From positions 78,137,216-78,201,215 of the forward strand of contig NC_088171.1 in assembly GCF_028769735.1 (NCBI RefSeq): a stretch of DNA of 64,000 nucleotides, given 5' to 3'. The position numbers were made by a program, and so were the translations under genes. A model generated the notes under the pieces. It had not been told where the DNA came from, made no database searches, and saw nothing but the letters and a program-made list of their open reading frames with translations. Below, one piece after another: positions 49,900 to 61,697 of this stretch. This DNA comes from Zonotrichia leucophrys gambelii (lineage: Eukaryota; Chordata; Aves; Passeriformes; Passerellidae). The stretch's first letter is position 1. Each line of letters begins with the position of its first letter.

Positions 49900-50010
49900 C
49901 CACCTAAGTATTTTGCTGAACAGAGTCTTTTTGGATCAGATCCAAAGCACATTGCAGCCAGTCAAAAATTCCCATTGACTTCAGTGGGCTCCCAGCCGAT
50001 TCCTGGGAGG
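49900..50010. mobile_element. Probable ancient amniote repeat fragment
   Basis: The segment 'tttgctgaacagagtctttttggatcagatccaaagc' followed by 'attcccattgacttcagtgggctcc' resembles an old, widely dispersed amniote repeat with the partly palindromic core CCCATTGACTTCAATGGG and a 'ggatcaggcccaaag' motif. I remember this pattern from turtle, crocodile and bird DNA but cannot name the family with certainty; a DNA transposon-type origin is plausible given the palindromic core. Limits are approximate. Confidence 0.45.
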
Positions 50011-51164
50011 TATTGTGTGTGTGAAGTTCAGCACTTCTGCCAAACTTCAGTGCTTGCTCTGACATGTGTTCTTTAGCTTTTTTACACTGTCTCCTCTCAG
50101 CAGAAAAATGTAAAAATGTTAAGGCCTCCCTGAAAGGCCAGAGGATTTTTTTTCACCACTGCTTTAAACATGCTCTGGTCAAAACTGAGGCATTTAAACC
50201 ATTCCTTTCATCCTATGGGAAAAATAAAAGTAAATTATTTCAGGTCTAATATATAATTTTAGGTCTGATAAATGTCATTGCAGCTTTATAATTTTGAGGT
50301 TACATAAGTATCTTTATACAAATATTCAGGATATTCATTACAAATACCATATGCATCTATAAACATAGAATGCAAACTCACATTATTGTACATAATCACA
50401 ATCTTCTAATGGTTTAAATAGTTAACAAAATATTTTTTTTTTACAGAATTACAACTTTCATAAGTTTGTTTTTTGCTGGAAATTTTAAAATAGAAACATT
50501 TTCAGTTCAGATAAAAACCAAATTTCTAACTTTTCAGTTTTCCATAGCCGAAAAATTTGTTTTTTTCTGTTGAGACCTGCTAGGGTATTTCACATGATAT
50601 AGCTTTCTACACTTCTCCCTGCAACCTTTTACTAGTAAAAATGGAAATTCACTTTTCAACACCATCCTTTACTGAAAATAATTCTTTGTTATGTATACAA
50701 CCAGTACCAGAATACAAAACTCAACTTTCAGAAATGAACTTTCCAAGAGCACAATGCATCAGACAGTACTCTAAAATGGGGGCTCACCATTAATCATGGT
50801 GTAGCTCAGACTTGGAGATTTGCACTATGACTGTTCTGTTAATTAGTGAGTACGAGTACATATGGCACTTTCACTTGGCTTGCCTGCTTGAAGCAACTTA
50901 GAAACACTAATAAATTCCTTCTAAAATAGCCTTGCAGTTAAACAAATGTACTTTGTATACAATGTGACAAGCTGAGCTAAATTCAGCAGAGGAGAGCTCT
51001 GGTTTCTGGCAACTGTGTTAATTTTGTTGCAGCTTCATTAAGTATAAAAACTGAGGCTCAAATCTTAAGAAGTCTTAAGCAAATGAATTTCTGACGTCTA
51101 ATAAGCTGTACTGGTCCAATGCAGCTGGAGAATGCAGCTGAATATGAATATGAAATTGAATAAT
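50011..51164. other. No recognised feature, AT-rich
   Basis: Very AT-rich, particularly 50250-50560, with a run of T at about 50432. One short open frame (50064-50249) without recognisable content. Confidence 0.45.
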
Positions 51165-51518
<354 letters not shown>

Positions 51519-54500
51519 TCTGTATTTACAGCATTTACACAGCAAGCTGCATGTGAAAGATGAAAGGACAGAACTTTCTCCAAGGGAATTTATGACTCTC
51601 TTTCTGTGCCTGAGTAGTCACTATACAGGGTTTGGATTGGTCTTTCACCACAGCAAGGATTCAAAGTGTGTTTGTCCTGTAAAGAGAAAAATTTAAATCA
51701 TTGTCAGTCATCTCCTTCAAACATTTTTCCTCCTCCACCTTCTCTGCCTGCCTGTTATTTATAGCAGTGACTCTTCCAAGTTGAAGACAAAATCAGAGAA
51801 AATGGCAACTTGGAAAATCAGCTGTTCATACAACTTTGAACTTGTCCTCTGCCACACTAAAATCAGAGCTGGTGGAATTAATTCTTGCAGTGTTTTGCAC
51901 AAGCAAATGCCTTGTTCTGCAAGAACCTTGTTCTTCAGTCATTACTAGTCAAAGCAAAAATTCCCTCTCTTGACTTCAGCACAAGATTAGGAAATAAATT
52001 TTCTTTTCTTTCTATGTTTTTTTAACATGTGAAGCATTACTTAGTAGGACAAACACAGATAAAGTAGAGAGGTTATCGGAACAAACAAGTGCAGTGACTT
52101 CTTTTACTCAATAACAAAAACAACAGATTAATTGGGAACCTTGTTCCCCAAAGAGAAGGCAGTTAAATTCTTCCTGTCAAGATTTCAAAGTAGCTAAAAA
52201 ACAACCAATCAAACAAACAAAAAACCAAAACCAGAGAACTGAAAGCCTTTAAAGCAAATAAATCAGATCACCACTGTAGACCCTGCAGCAGGGGGAAAGT
52301 GGGATGCTGGTATGTAAGAGGAAAAGCATAGATAATTGTTGAGATCATACTTGGTGGCTTCTTTAAAAGAAACAATGGTCAGGAGAGCTACAGAATAAAG
52401 CAAAAGTCCACAATAGAGACTCTATACTTACAATATGTCAGCACTGTCCACCTGCAGAAGATCACAGAACTATTTCAAGGAGAGAAATGCCAAAAACTGC
52501 TGAGTCTATAAATAAAGAGAGAAAATGAATAGGAGAAAGCAGAGGAAGCCTCCACCCTTCAGGCTTTCCTGACCTCTTATGTTTAGGTGGTACTTTTAAA
52601 TCCTCTCCCTGACTGTTTCCCTTGTGCTTCCCTGGTGACTTACTCCTCTCACAGACTAGTTAAACCAGCAGACAGTAATTCATACTTCTGTAATTCACAT
52701 AATGACTCTTCATTGTCCCAGGATAATCTGAAACATTTTCTGTCTTAGTGGAGCGTGAGCTTATGTTGTACAGATATCTACACAAAGGCAGCTTACCAAA
52801 ATACCCAGCTGGAACAGCATTGTACACAGAGGTTTAATAAATCTCTATACTTTCAGATAATGGTATTATTACAAATACATGAAATCATAAACCCTTAAGC
52901 TTTGCATCTCACCAGCATTATTTCTCCCCCTGTTTTATCAGCAGCTATACCAATGGTACAGCAGAGCAGCCCCATCACCTTTTTTCCCTTCAGATGGCAC
53001 TGCCTAGTCAGAGTAGAATATTTGGCTGCAAGTCCCCTGGACTCTGAGAGGCAAGGGAGGTGAGAGGAAAAGTGGACTGCATGAATAACTAGAGCATGCC
53101 TGATTCCAGAACAGCAGTTAATAATGAGAAGCATAGCTATCTTCTCCAGGACAAGGCTATGCTGGTTTCAGCTTGATTTTTCAAAATCCAAGTGAATTAG
53201 GTTGTCATCCTATAATGCACACTACTTCTTTACCTGCTGGATTACTGCTAGGCAGCTGAAGCACAAATTAGGTGTGACTGATTTCAAGCTTTGTTTTAGA
53301 GTGAGACCACTTTTTTAAACTTCTGTGTTATTTTTCTCTTCATTAAGAGTAAAGAATAGATTTGAGTACATCTACAAAATACTTCGGGCTCTAAAATCTC
53401 AAAAATAGAGCTGATGCCCTAAAAATAATATGTATTAGTAGAGCAGCTGCTAAGTTCTGCACAATAAGAAATCAATATTAATGAAAATATTTTTTCTCTC
53501 AACTTTCCACTGTCTGCTTCAAACCTGCAGCACCCCTTGGGAGCTGCTCTGATTATACTTTTAGGCAGTTGTTTTAAAACTAAGCAAATCAAGGGGAGAA
53601 AGTTTTGAAAAATTGTTTTGTCTTTGTCCCAAGGTAGAAAATTATCTCATTAAACATAAAGTCATGATAGAGTGGGGATATCTGTGATTGTCTAGGTTGC
53701 CAGCCATAGCATGTGGATTTACTTCACTGTACAAAATAACTGGGCCCACTGCAACAGCTATAAGTAATGGGTATACACACAATGCCATTTTTCTTCCACA
53801 GATAAATCAACACATGAAACATACCCTGTAGTCCATGAGTATGCCAAAGTACGTGTTCTATAATTCCATTCATTTAATGAATAGAAATAGCACCACTTCT
53901 GAACAGTTAGTGTAGATAATGAGCATTATGAGCCATTGCAATCATTGTGATACCAAATCCTTTACACATAGGAGAAGCTTGGAACATTTCCCTAAAAGAA
54001 AATTGTGAGAACTAGAAATATTGAAATTTTCCAGAGGGGGAAAAATAATTAAACCACGGTGTTATTTCATCTCTCTTAGATCTTTGTTAACCACATCAGG
54101 AAGAGAAAAAGGAGCTGTCTTCTCTTCATTAACCATGTTTAGCTTTGATACAATGGCTCAAGGAACATGGTTCTCCCCTTAGTTATTCAGTAACTTCTCA
54201 CAACTATTCCAATTGTACACTCTGTAAGAAACTCATGTTTCTTGTTTGTAAAAGATAAAGCTGTTCAATAAAGATTAGGGACTTCATGGAAGTATTACAA
54301 ATAGGTGGACACAAGAATGAAAGCACTTCACACCCACCTGTATCTGCACAGTGATAAAACAGTGGAGAAAACCCACACGGTAACAGTGTAAGCCATCCAC
54401 TGCTTCAGATACCAGGTGAGAGGAATCTTTGGGAACCACCCATGAATAAATAGTCCAAACTCTGTGGAAGGGCATGGCTGATTGTTCAGCAATTCCAGTT

Positions 54501-55939
54501 TTTCTTATAGGAAAGATGCATCTTGCCTACGTGCAGGTTTGCCTGTTGAATAAATTTTTCCTTTTTTTTTTTTTTTTTAATTCCCTTCTAATAGCTTTAA
54601 TGATGATTTTAACAGAATAATTTTCCTGACAGTATAATTTTCCTGATAATGTAATGAGAAGTTGAATGCGCAGTCTGGTCCATAAGTTCACTGAAATTTG
54701 GAATAATTTTGACAAACTAAGATGGAAAGCATGAGAGACACATGAAATCTGTGGTGGTTTTCAAAAACCTTGATATAAAATTCAGAATTTTCTGCAGATA
54801 TTTTCCTCTGAAGCTTTGATGTTGATAGATGCCAGAAGTCAAAACAAAGTTCAGAGGGAGAAGAACCAATGAAGTTTTCAACTAGAAAGAATTTGAGAGA
54901 ATCCTCAAAATTGTTAGTTCCTGGGTTTTAAAGGTCCCAATTACTCTGACACACATGGCTGAGTCACTTATGAGCAGCTTCTTGTGCCCAAACGTGGATC
55001 TGTGGAGATGCACAAGGACTCAAGAGAGTCTGACCTAGCTTCAGTTTCTAATCTTGTTGCTGCCTCCCCACAACAAAAATGAAAGGCTTAGAAAATAATT
55101 TTCTCTTCAGGATAAAAGAGGGAATTTAAAATTTTGTGGTTTCCACTGCGCCTATCCCAGCTCTAAATTAACTTACTGCTAGTTTATCTATGCACAGGCC
55201 AGCACAAAGGAAAAAAGCACAGAACAGCAATGATTGCTCAGCAGTCAGCACTGTACATGAGGCAGGGATTTTCCAGGTCATTTTCATCCAGTTCATCACT
55301 GCAATTTGCTGGTCCAATTCTGCCAAATCAACAGAAGTACTTCTTAAAAGAAGGCCTCACCCAGTTCTGCACAGGCAGCAGTCTAAGAGTTTGCAGGGTT
55401 ACTGGCACTTTTCATCAGAGATCCATTGTGAATTGTACTTTTAAATAAAGCACACAAAGATTAGAAAATTCTCACTACTGCTGGACATATTCATATCCCC
55501 ATGGGGACTTATAACAACTGATGATTTTGCCCAATTGAAATAGCAACATTGTCCTTGCCTATAGCAGGCTGAGACATGAAGGGAAGAATGTGTGAGGAGG
55601 CTTGTGACCAAAACACATGCTGCTGCTTCTCATTTGAGGAGTGATTGATGTACACAGAAAAAAGTAAACAGTTTTGCCTATTGATGGTCTGGTGAAGAAA
55701 AGAATGGCTGGAATGAAACCATGTAAGAGGCGGTGGGGGGAGGGAAGTGAAGTAAAATTGAGAAATATTTCATTGCAGGCACTCAGACAACACATCAAAA
55801 ATGCATGTAAGAATACCTTGTACTGCCCTTAGTCCTGCTGAAGGCAATGTAGAATGAATTATTATTCCATGAGAGCAGATACAGTCTAACTCTAATTGAG
55901 ATGAAGGAAAACAGTACTTACTGGGACAGCATTTGGTAA
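51519..55939. other. No recognised gene or transposon
   Basis: Nothing assignable. A run of 17 T sits at 54562-54578. The short open frames (for example 52895-53134 and 55190-55444) carry no domain I recognise. Confidence 0.45.
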
Positions 55940-56170
55940 TCACAGAACCATAGAGAACTTGAAAGACTTTGACTTTCAAAGACTTTTAGGGCTTTCCATT
56001 CCCCTGCCCTAAGGGAGAAGTAACCATACCCATGTAAATCCTGTCAAGAGCTCTTCTTGCCATCCTTAAGCTCCCTCAAGGTTGTTCCACAGCCTTCCCA
56101 GACAATTTACTGTCCTCCAAGCCAAGTCTCTTCAGCAGGAGACTGGTGCAGCTCCATGCCAGGAGGAAGG
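55940..56170 (-). mobile_element. Old CR1 LINE fragment, - strand
   Basis: The + strand reads AATCACAGAACCATAGAGAA, then 'catgtaaatcctgtcaagagctcttcttgccatccttaagctccctcaaggttgttccacagccttcccagacaatttact'. This follows the reverse complement of the 3' region of an older CR1 type ('...cctccagtgatggagattccacaacctccctaggcaatttattcc...'). The match is diverged and the tail repeat is reduced to an ATCACAGAACCATAGA remnant. The right limit is uncertain. Confidence 0.6.
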
Positions 56171-59100
56171 AAGAGCAGCCGGAGGGCATTCAGTCAGGCA
56201 GCCCTGGTGAGCTGAAGGTGGGCAGCTCTTCTTACCCTCATGGTCACTCCAGGCCTGGCGGCGCACAAGAGAAGCTGCTCATAAAATGGCCTTATTGGGT
56301 TAATAGGACCATTGTTTTTTAACAAAAATCCTAAAACACTGTACATCTGTCTCTATCTTCATAATGATAAAACAGGGGAGAAAATCTATGAGGTACCAGG
56401 GTAAAGCAGGTGATGGCTACAGGTACCATCATGTGATCTGGTATATTTTTGTTTTGTACATGGTTCAAAAGGCAAGGCTGTACATGAAGCCTTTCCAGAA
56501 GCACGGGAGCTCTCTGGAAGGCATATGATATGTCTCATGCTCCTTTTAAATTAGTGCTTTGGCCACTTTAGGAAAATCTGGCCTATTAACTAAAGCATGT
56601 ACTGGAGAAAAGAAAGAGATCCTTGATGGAAAGGTTAGCCTGAAAGAGGAAGTAAATATCGATGGGAGAACTGGAGTGAAAGGGAAATTAAGAGCAGTGT
56701 GTGACTTTCTCTGTGCCTTCTCATGCAGGAAAACCCCTTTGCTTTCTTCTTGCACAGTGTGGCTAACCTGCAACCCATGCTATCTAGACCGGATGGCCAG
56801 CTCATGTATTGCCTCCACATTCATTTAAAGAGTTGATCTGAAAAATCATTATCCTTGCCTTTCACACTGATTGAAAACTTCTGCTGACTTCCCCTGGTGA
56901 CTGACTCCTTCCCAAATGATTATCTGACCTTGTAATGTCTTTTCAGTCAGCTTCTCTAGCTACATGTACCCTGTCACTGACTAGCCACAGACAGATTGAT
57001 TCTTACTTTCAATGTCATCAGACTAATTCTGGGATTTTAAAACTGGACAGCAAGGTATAAAATCAATGAAAACAGCCATTCACATAAAAATTGCTCCCTT
57101 CAAAAATCCATATCTATGGTGAAGCATTATGACTTGAATTGACTGCAATTGGATCTGATTAATAGTACCATTGGATCTGACAGATCTCATGGCACCATCA
57201 CTAAAACAGGAAATTCACTGAATATTGGCTCAGGTCACTGTGTAGAATTGTTGCCACAGCTTCCATCCCATCCTTTCATCTTTACTGGAAACACTGCATG
57301 TATTCAGGGTGCTAGAGATGAATTTGAACTTCACTGACATCACAGTCCATTTCTTTTTACACTCCTATATCCTGATGTAGAAAGGTTTTACTTATGATGC
57401 TGAAAAATTTTAACTACAACACCAAAACACATTTTATTGCATTTGCCATCTAAAATCAGTTCAGGAATCCATTCAGGAATATAAATATCACACAAAAAAT
57501 CTCCTTAAACACATTTCAAATATGATCTCTTCTCTAAAAATGATTGTAACAGTGGAAGTTCTTTTCTGCCAAACTAGATGTCCCTCCCATCATTATCAGT
57601 TTTCTTTTTGCCTAAAAGTGATATTCGTTCTTGTGGTAGCTACATTTTTATACTCAGCTTCCACCTCTACAATTGTGTATGAGACCCCATTCCTGAGGTG
57701 CTGCTCTTCTCAGGACATAAGCTTGTGTCTTCGTAAACTTAGTTTTACTATGAAGTTAAACGTCACTGTAATGTTTATACCAGTTCTCAGGCTTTCAAAC
57801 TCTTCCATTTCTCTGCTCATCTTGACCAAGGAACTGAATAGCTTTTTTCCAAGTTTTCAAACTCTCAGCTGAGAGAAACACCCTTCAGCTCAGCATGCTA
57901 GAATATATCAGCCACTTTTGCTTTTGGAGCTCTTGGAAGAGAGGAAAATAACACACATGAAAACCCTCTGAAATCTTTCCCCAGAGCCTGCCATTGGTAC
58001 GGGCACATCAAAGCCAGAAGTGACGAGCACAGATGGAACCCAGTACCACTGACGTGGTCTGAATGTTAAAAGTTCATCTGATAGTTTGGGTCATCACCTG
58101 TTTACATCTCCATGAATGTAGGCATCTTGGCAGATTAAACAAGAAAAATGGATATAAAATTGGGTCAGGTATGGCTAGAAAACGTGGCAGTGCAGAGAAT
58201 AATTTGGTACAACATGTGTGTGATATAGCTAAGCGAGAACACCAAGATACAGTGAAAGGCAAAATTCAGGCTCAAGATAACTGCAGCATGACACACCAGT
58301 TTAAATTTAATACTTACCAGGAAGTGTAAACCTCTTCTCCCTGTAAGCAATAATTTTTATCTTCATTTAATCTCCATGTGTATATGCAGAAATACGCTAA
58401 TCCTTATGTTGTCCCCTATGACTACCAGAAACACTCTGAATCATTCATAAAAGCTGACTACCTAAAGTCCTAAATAAATCTTTTAAATGTGTCATTTCAG
58501 AACTTGAATTATTTTCATAATTATTATTCAATACTTCTTCAACTCAAATTCAAATCTGTCTGTTATAAGCTTATCACTAAGGTTAAATTTAATTAATTCA
58601 TGTCTGACCATTCAGTTCTACATAATATAATGTGACATTCTATTGCTCATGCTGTGTTTTATATTCTGTATGGAATAACTGAAATAAAATTATTTTCATA
58701 CAGTTGAATGGACCTAAATCACTAATTTTGTCAGCTGATGATCTGCCCTCCCATGTTTCAGGTTTTCTTTACTTACACGTTGCAGGCAATGTGAGGCCAG
58801 ACACCTTTAGACTGTCCATTCACCATTGGTCAACTCTCATATTATAAAAGTATGGTTTTATTACTATGTCCTTGGAAAACTGGCTATCAGAAAGCTATTC
58901 AAAATTTATTCTAGATAAAATGGTGGAAAATATTTCTAGGTAGTTTTAGAGCTTCTTTTACTGGGAAATGTTACTCAAGTTTTAATGGGATTGAAATTTT
59001 CTTTTGCAATGTAGTCATTATGAGATACTGTTGCTCGTTTTTTGAAAAAAAAATGCTAGCTTAGGAACGCTGTCTTTTATTTAAAAATAAAATAAAATGA

Positions 59101-61558
59101 AGTGCAGCTGACAAAGTTCAGATAATTGGACAGAGCAGCAGAGCTTAAACCAACAATGTATTCAGCATACTGACATGTGATATCTTTTGAAATCTCCATA
59201 GGGTCTTTTAGCTTACAGTGAGCCATTGCAGAACTCTGGACTGTTGTAGAATAAAGACTTTGCTCTTTCAGGCATGGACCAATTCCAATAACATAATTAT
59301 TTTTTCAGCTTCTCCTTTCCACCAGATCAATTAATATTCTACTTGGTAAAGACAGAAGTTTTTGCCACCTCAGTCGAGAATCCTGCAAGTAATGCCAGAA
59401 CCCAATGCAAAAACTCAAATTTAGAAAAATATGATTTGTGGAGCATCAGTAGTGTCTGTCATTACTGCACACTGTTCTCATTAAGATATAATAAACCAAT
59501 CACTGGTAGAAAGCCAATAAAACAACGATGGGGAAAATATTTGCTAAATGAGAGCCATTGGAATAGACAGAACAAAAGACCAGCAGCTGTCCTCCTGCCA
59601 CCCTGGGTACCTCTAGTATCCCTGCTTCTCAGGGGTGTGCACACTTCTGATTAAACATCTGCTATTCAAGTTTAAGGCTTAAAGTACTAACTGTAAAGTT
59701 TTAGAGACAATTTTGTGGCTAGGAAACTTACAGCCTTGCTGCTATGAGATTTGCCTCATTCCCAAAGTGAAAGGAAGAGCTAGGGGTGGACCTCGTTTCT
59801 GAACAGTATGGAACTGAATAATTTTTTAAAAAAATATTTTAATACTTTTTTATCCCCTAATGTGAACAGTTCTTTTTCTAAACTTGTCCTTGAATTGAGC
59901 TCAGTACAATTTGCTTGATTCCCAAGAGAGACTGAATGTCAAACTTTACCAAGTGTTGATCAAAAATTACTGGCCAGCTGAACCACCAGTGATGTTTAGC
60001 AAGTTATGCATTTTGCAGCAACCTGATGACATGACCAAAAACAGACTTGATAGGACTTGGAGGAAGATTTCACTCTAACCTCAGCAGGAATATCCTCTAA
60101 AGCCTTTGAATTTTTGCTTAGTAAGTGAAACAAACCTGTAACTCCATCAAATCTGTATCTCACCTGACTGAACAGTCTCCAAAAAATCATCTTGATCAAG
60201 CTAAAACGTCAAGAAGTTCAGTTAACCTCCTGATGCAATAGGAGGCTCAAAGAGAAGTCAGACCTAAATTGTGGAAGGAAGGCAAGCTAGAGACAATACA
60301 TTTAAACAACCATAAGAGTAAGAGCTGTAATTAATATTTATTGTGTAGATGAACAAAAATGAGAGAAAAATAACAAAAATAGAGACAAGAATCCAAGTTG
60401 AAAGGGCTTGGTAGCCCTGTGGTGGCCAGCTAACACACAATAGTGTTGTCTCCAGGAAGCAAAAGGATTGTGTCATGTGTTCTGTGTCCCAACTCCTGTG
60501 GCCATGTTTCAAAACATCCACTCCTTTCCTCTCTTTGCCAACAAACAACAAAAAGAAGCAAAAAACCCCTTCTGCTTACCGAACTCTGTGGCCAGATCTT
60601 GACCCCACCAGGATAAATGCAGCAAGCAAAGCTCTGCCAGTCCTGGAGAAGACACTTTTTCATAGCAGTGAAGGAAACCACTGGTGCATTGCTGTTCCTT
60701 TTGCTGGGTACGTTTTTCCCATGGCTGCAATGCCATGATTTCTAAATCTGACCACTTAACAGCTGATATGCATTCATGTTGCATGAAATGTGGTGGTGAG
60801 GTTAAATATAAAGCAGGATGTAAAAATTTAATATATATAAATAATGAAATGAGAGGCAGAAAGTCAACTAAATTGCAGTCAAGATAAAAGTCAAGAGTTT
60901 AATGCAGAAAGAAAATATGTATTGTCGAATAAAAAGAGCAAATCACATGATTAGCATCTCAAAAATCTTGAAAAATCTTGAAAAACTTTAAATACTATGA
61001 ACTATGTGCAATGACCCAACAATGAAAGCATAGCAGAAGATGTACTAAAAAAATATGTTGTAAGAAAATGCCTTCTTGCGGCAGTGGCAACAAATCTGAG
61101 ACTTTTTTTTTGAGACACTTCCCTATTTGGTAAAATAAGGATAAATTCACAGAAATGTGATGTAGTGATCAGTACACTTACATGAAGCTGGAGTTCATGG
61201 TGATTCTGGAAAAGGCAATGGTCAGGTGAGACAGAGACCAGACAGACCTCCTAGTTCAATGCTGGGACAGAGGAAGTGCCAGCAGAAATTCAGAAGTCAC
61301 TGACTGTTCTGATACTGGCAGCCACACAGACCTGTGCCTGGAAATGCTGTCACATAGGACACTAACACATCCTGCAATGTTTTGTTGTACTGTTTCTTCA
61401 AGGAGAGAAGTATCTTATCCTGTACAGGCGCAGAAGTGTACAGAACCAGCTACAGGGCAAGTGGTAGGCATTGCTTCTAGGAAGCCTTTTCATTATGAAT
61501 AATTTAACATTACTTGAGGGTTTTTCCATTCCCAAAATTCACCATCAAAATAGTAGCA
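56171..61558. other. No recognised gene or transposon
   Basis: A few GC-richer patches (56160-56280, 60490-60740) lie in AT-rich DNA. The open frames at 56559-56828, 57522-57872, 58063-58329, 59343-59654 and 60264-60784 overlap frames on other strands and show no domain. Confidence 0.45.
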
Positions 61559-61697
61559 GAAAAGAAAAGAAAAGAAAAGAAAAGAAAAGAAAAGAAAAGA
61601 AAAGAAAAGAAAAGAAAAGAAAAGAAAAGAAAAGAAAAGAAAAGAAAAGAAAAGAAAAGAAAAGAAAAGAAAAGAAAAGAAAAGAAAAGAAAAGAAG
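61559..61697 (+). repeat. (GAAAA)27 pentanucleotide microsatellite
   Basis: Twenty-seven perfect GAAAA units (61559-61693) with a short GAAG end. All purine on the + strand. The sequence makes no stop in several frames, producing Lys/Arg/Glu and Phe/Leu/Ser open frames across 61471-61927 that are not genes. There is no transposon body upstream to suggest it is a retroposon tail. Confidence 0.98.
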
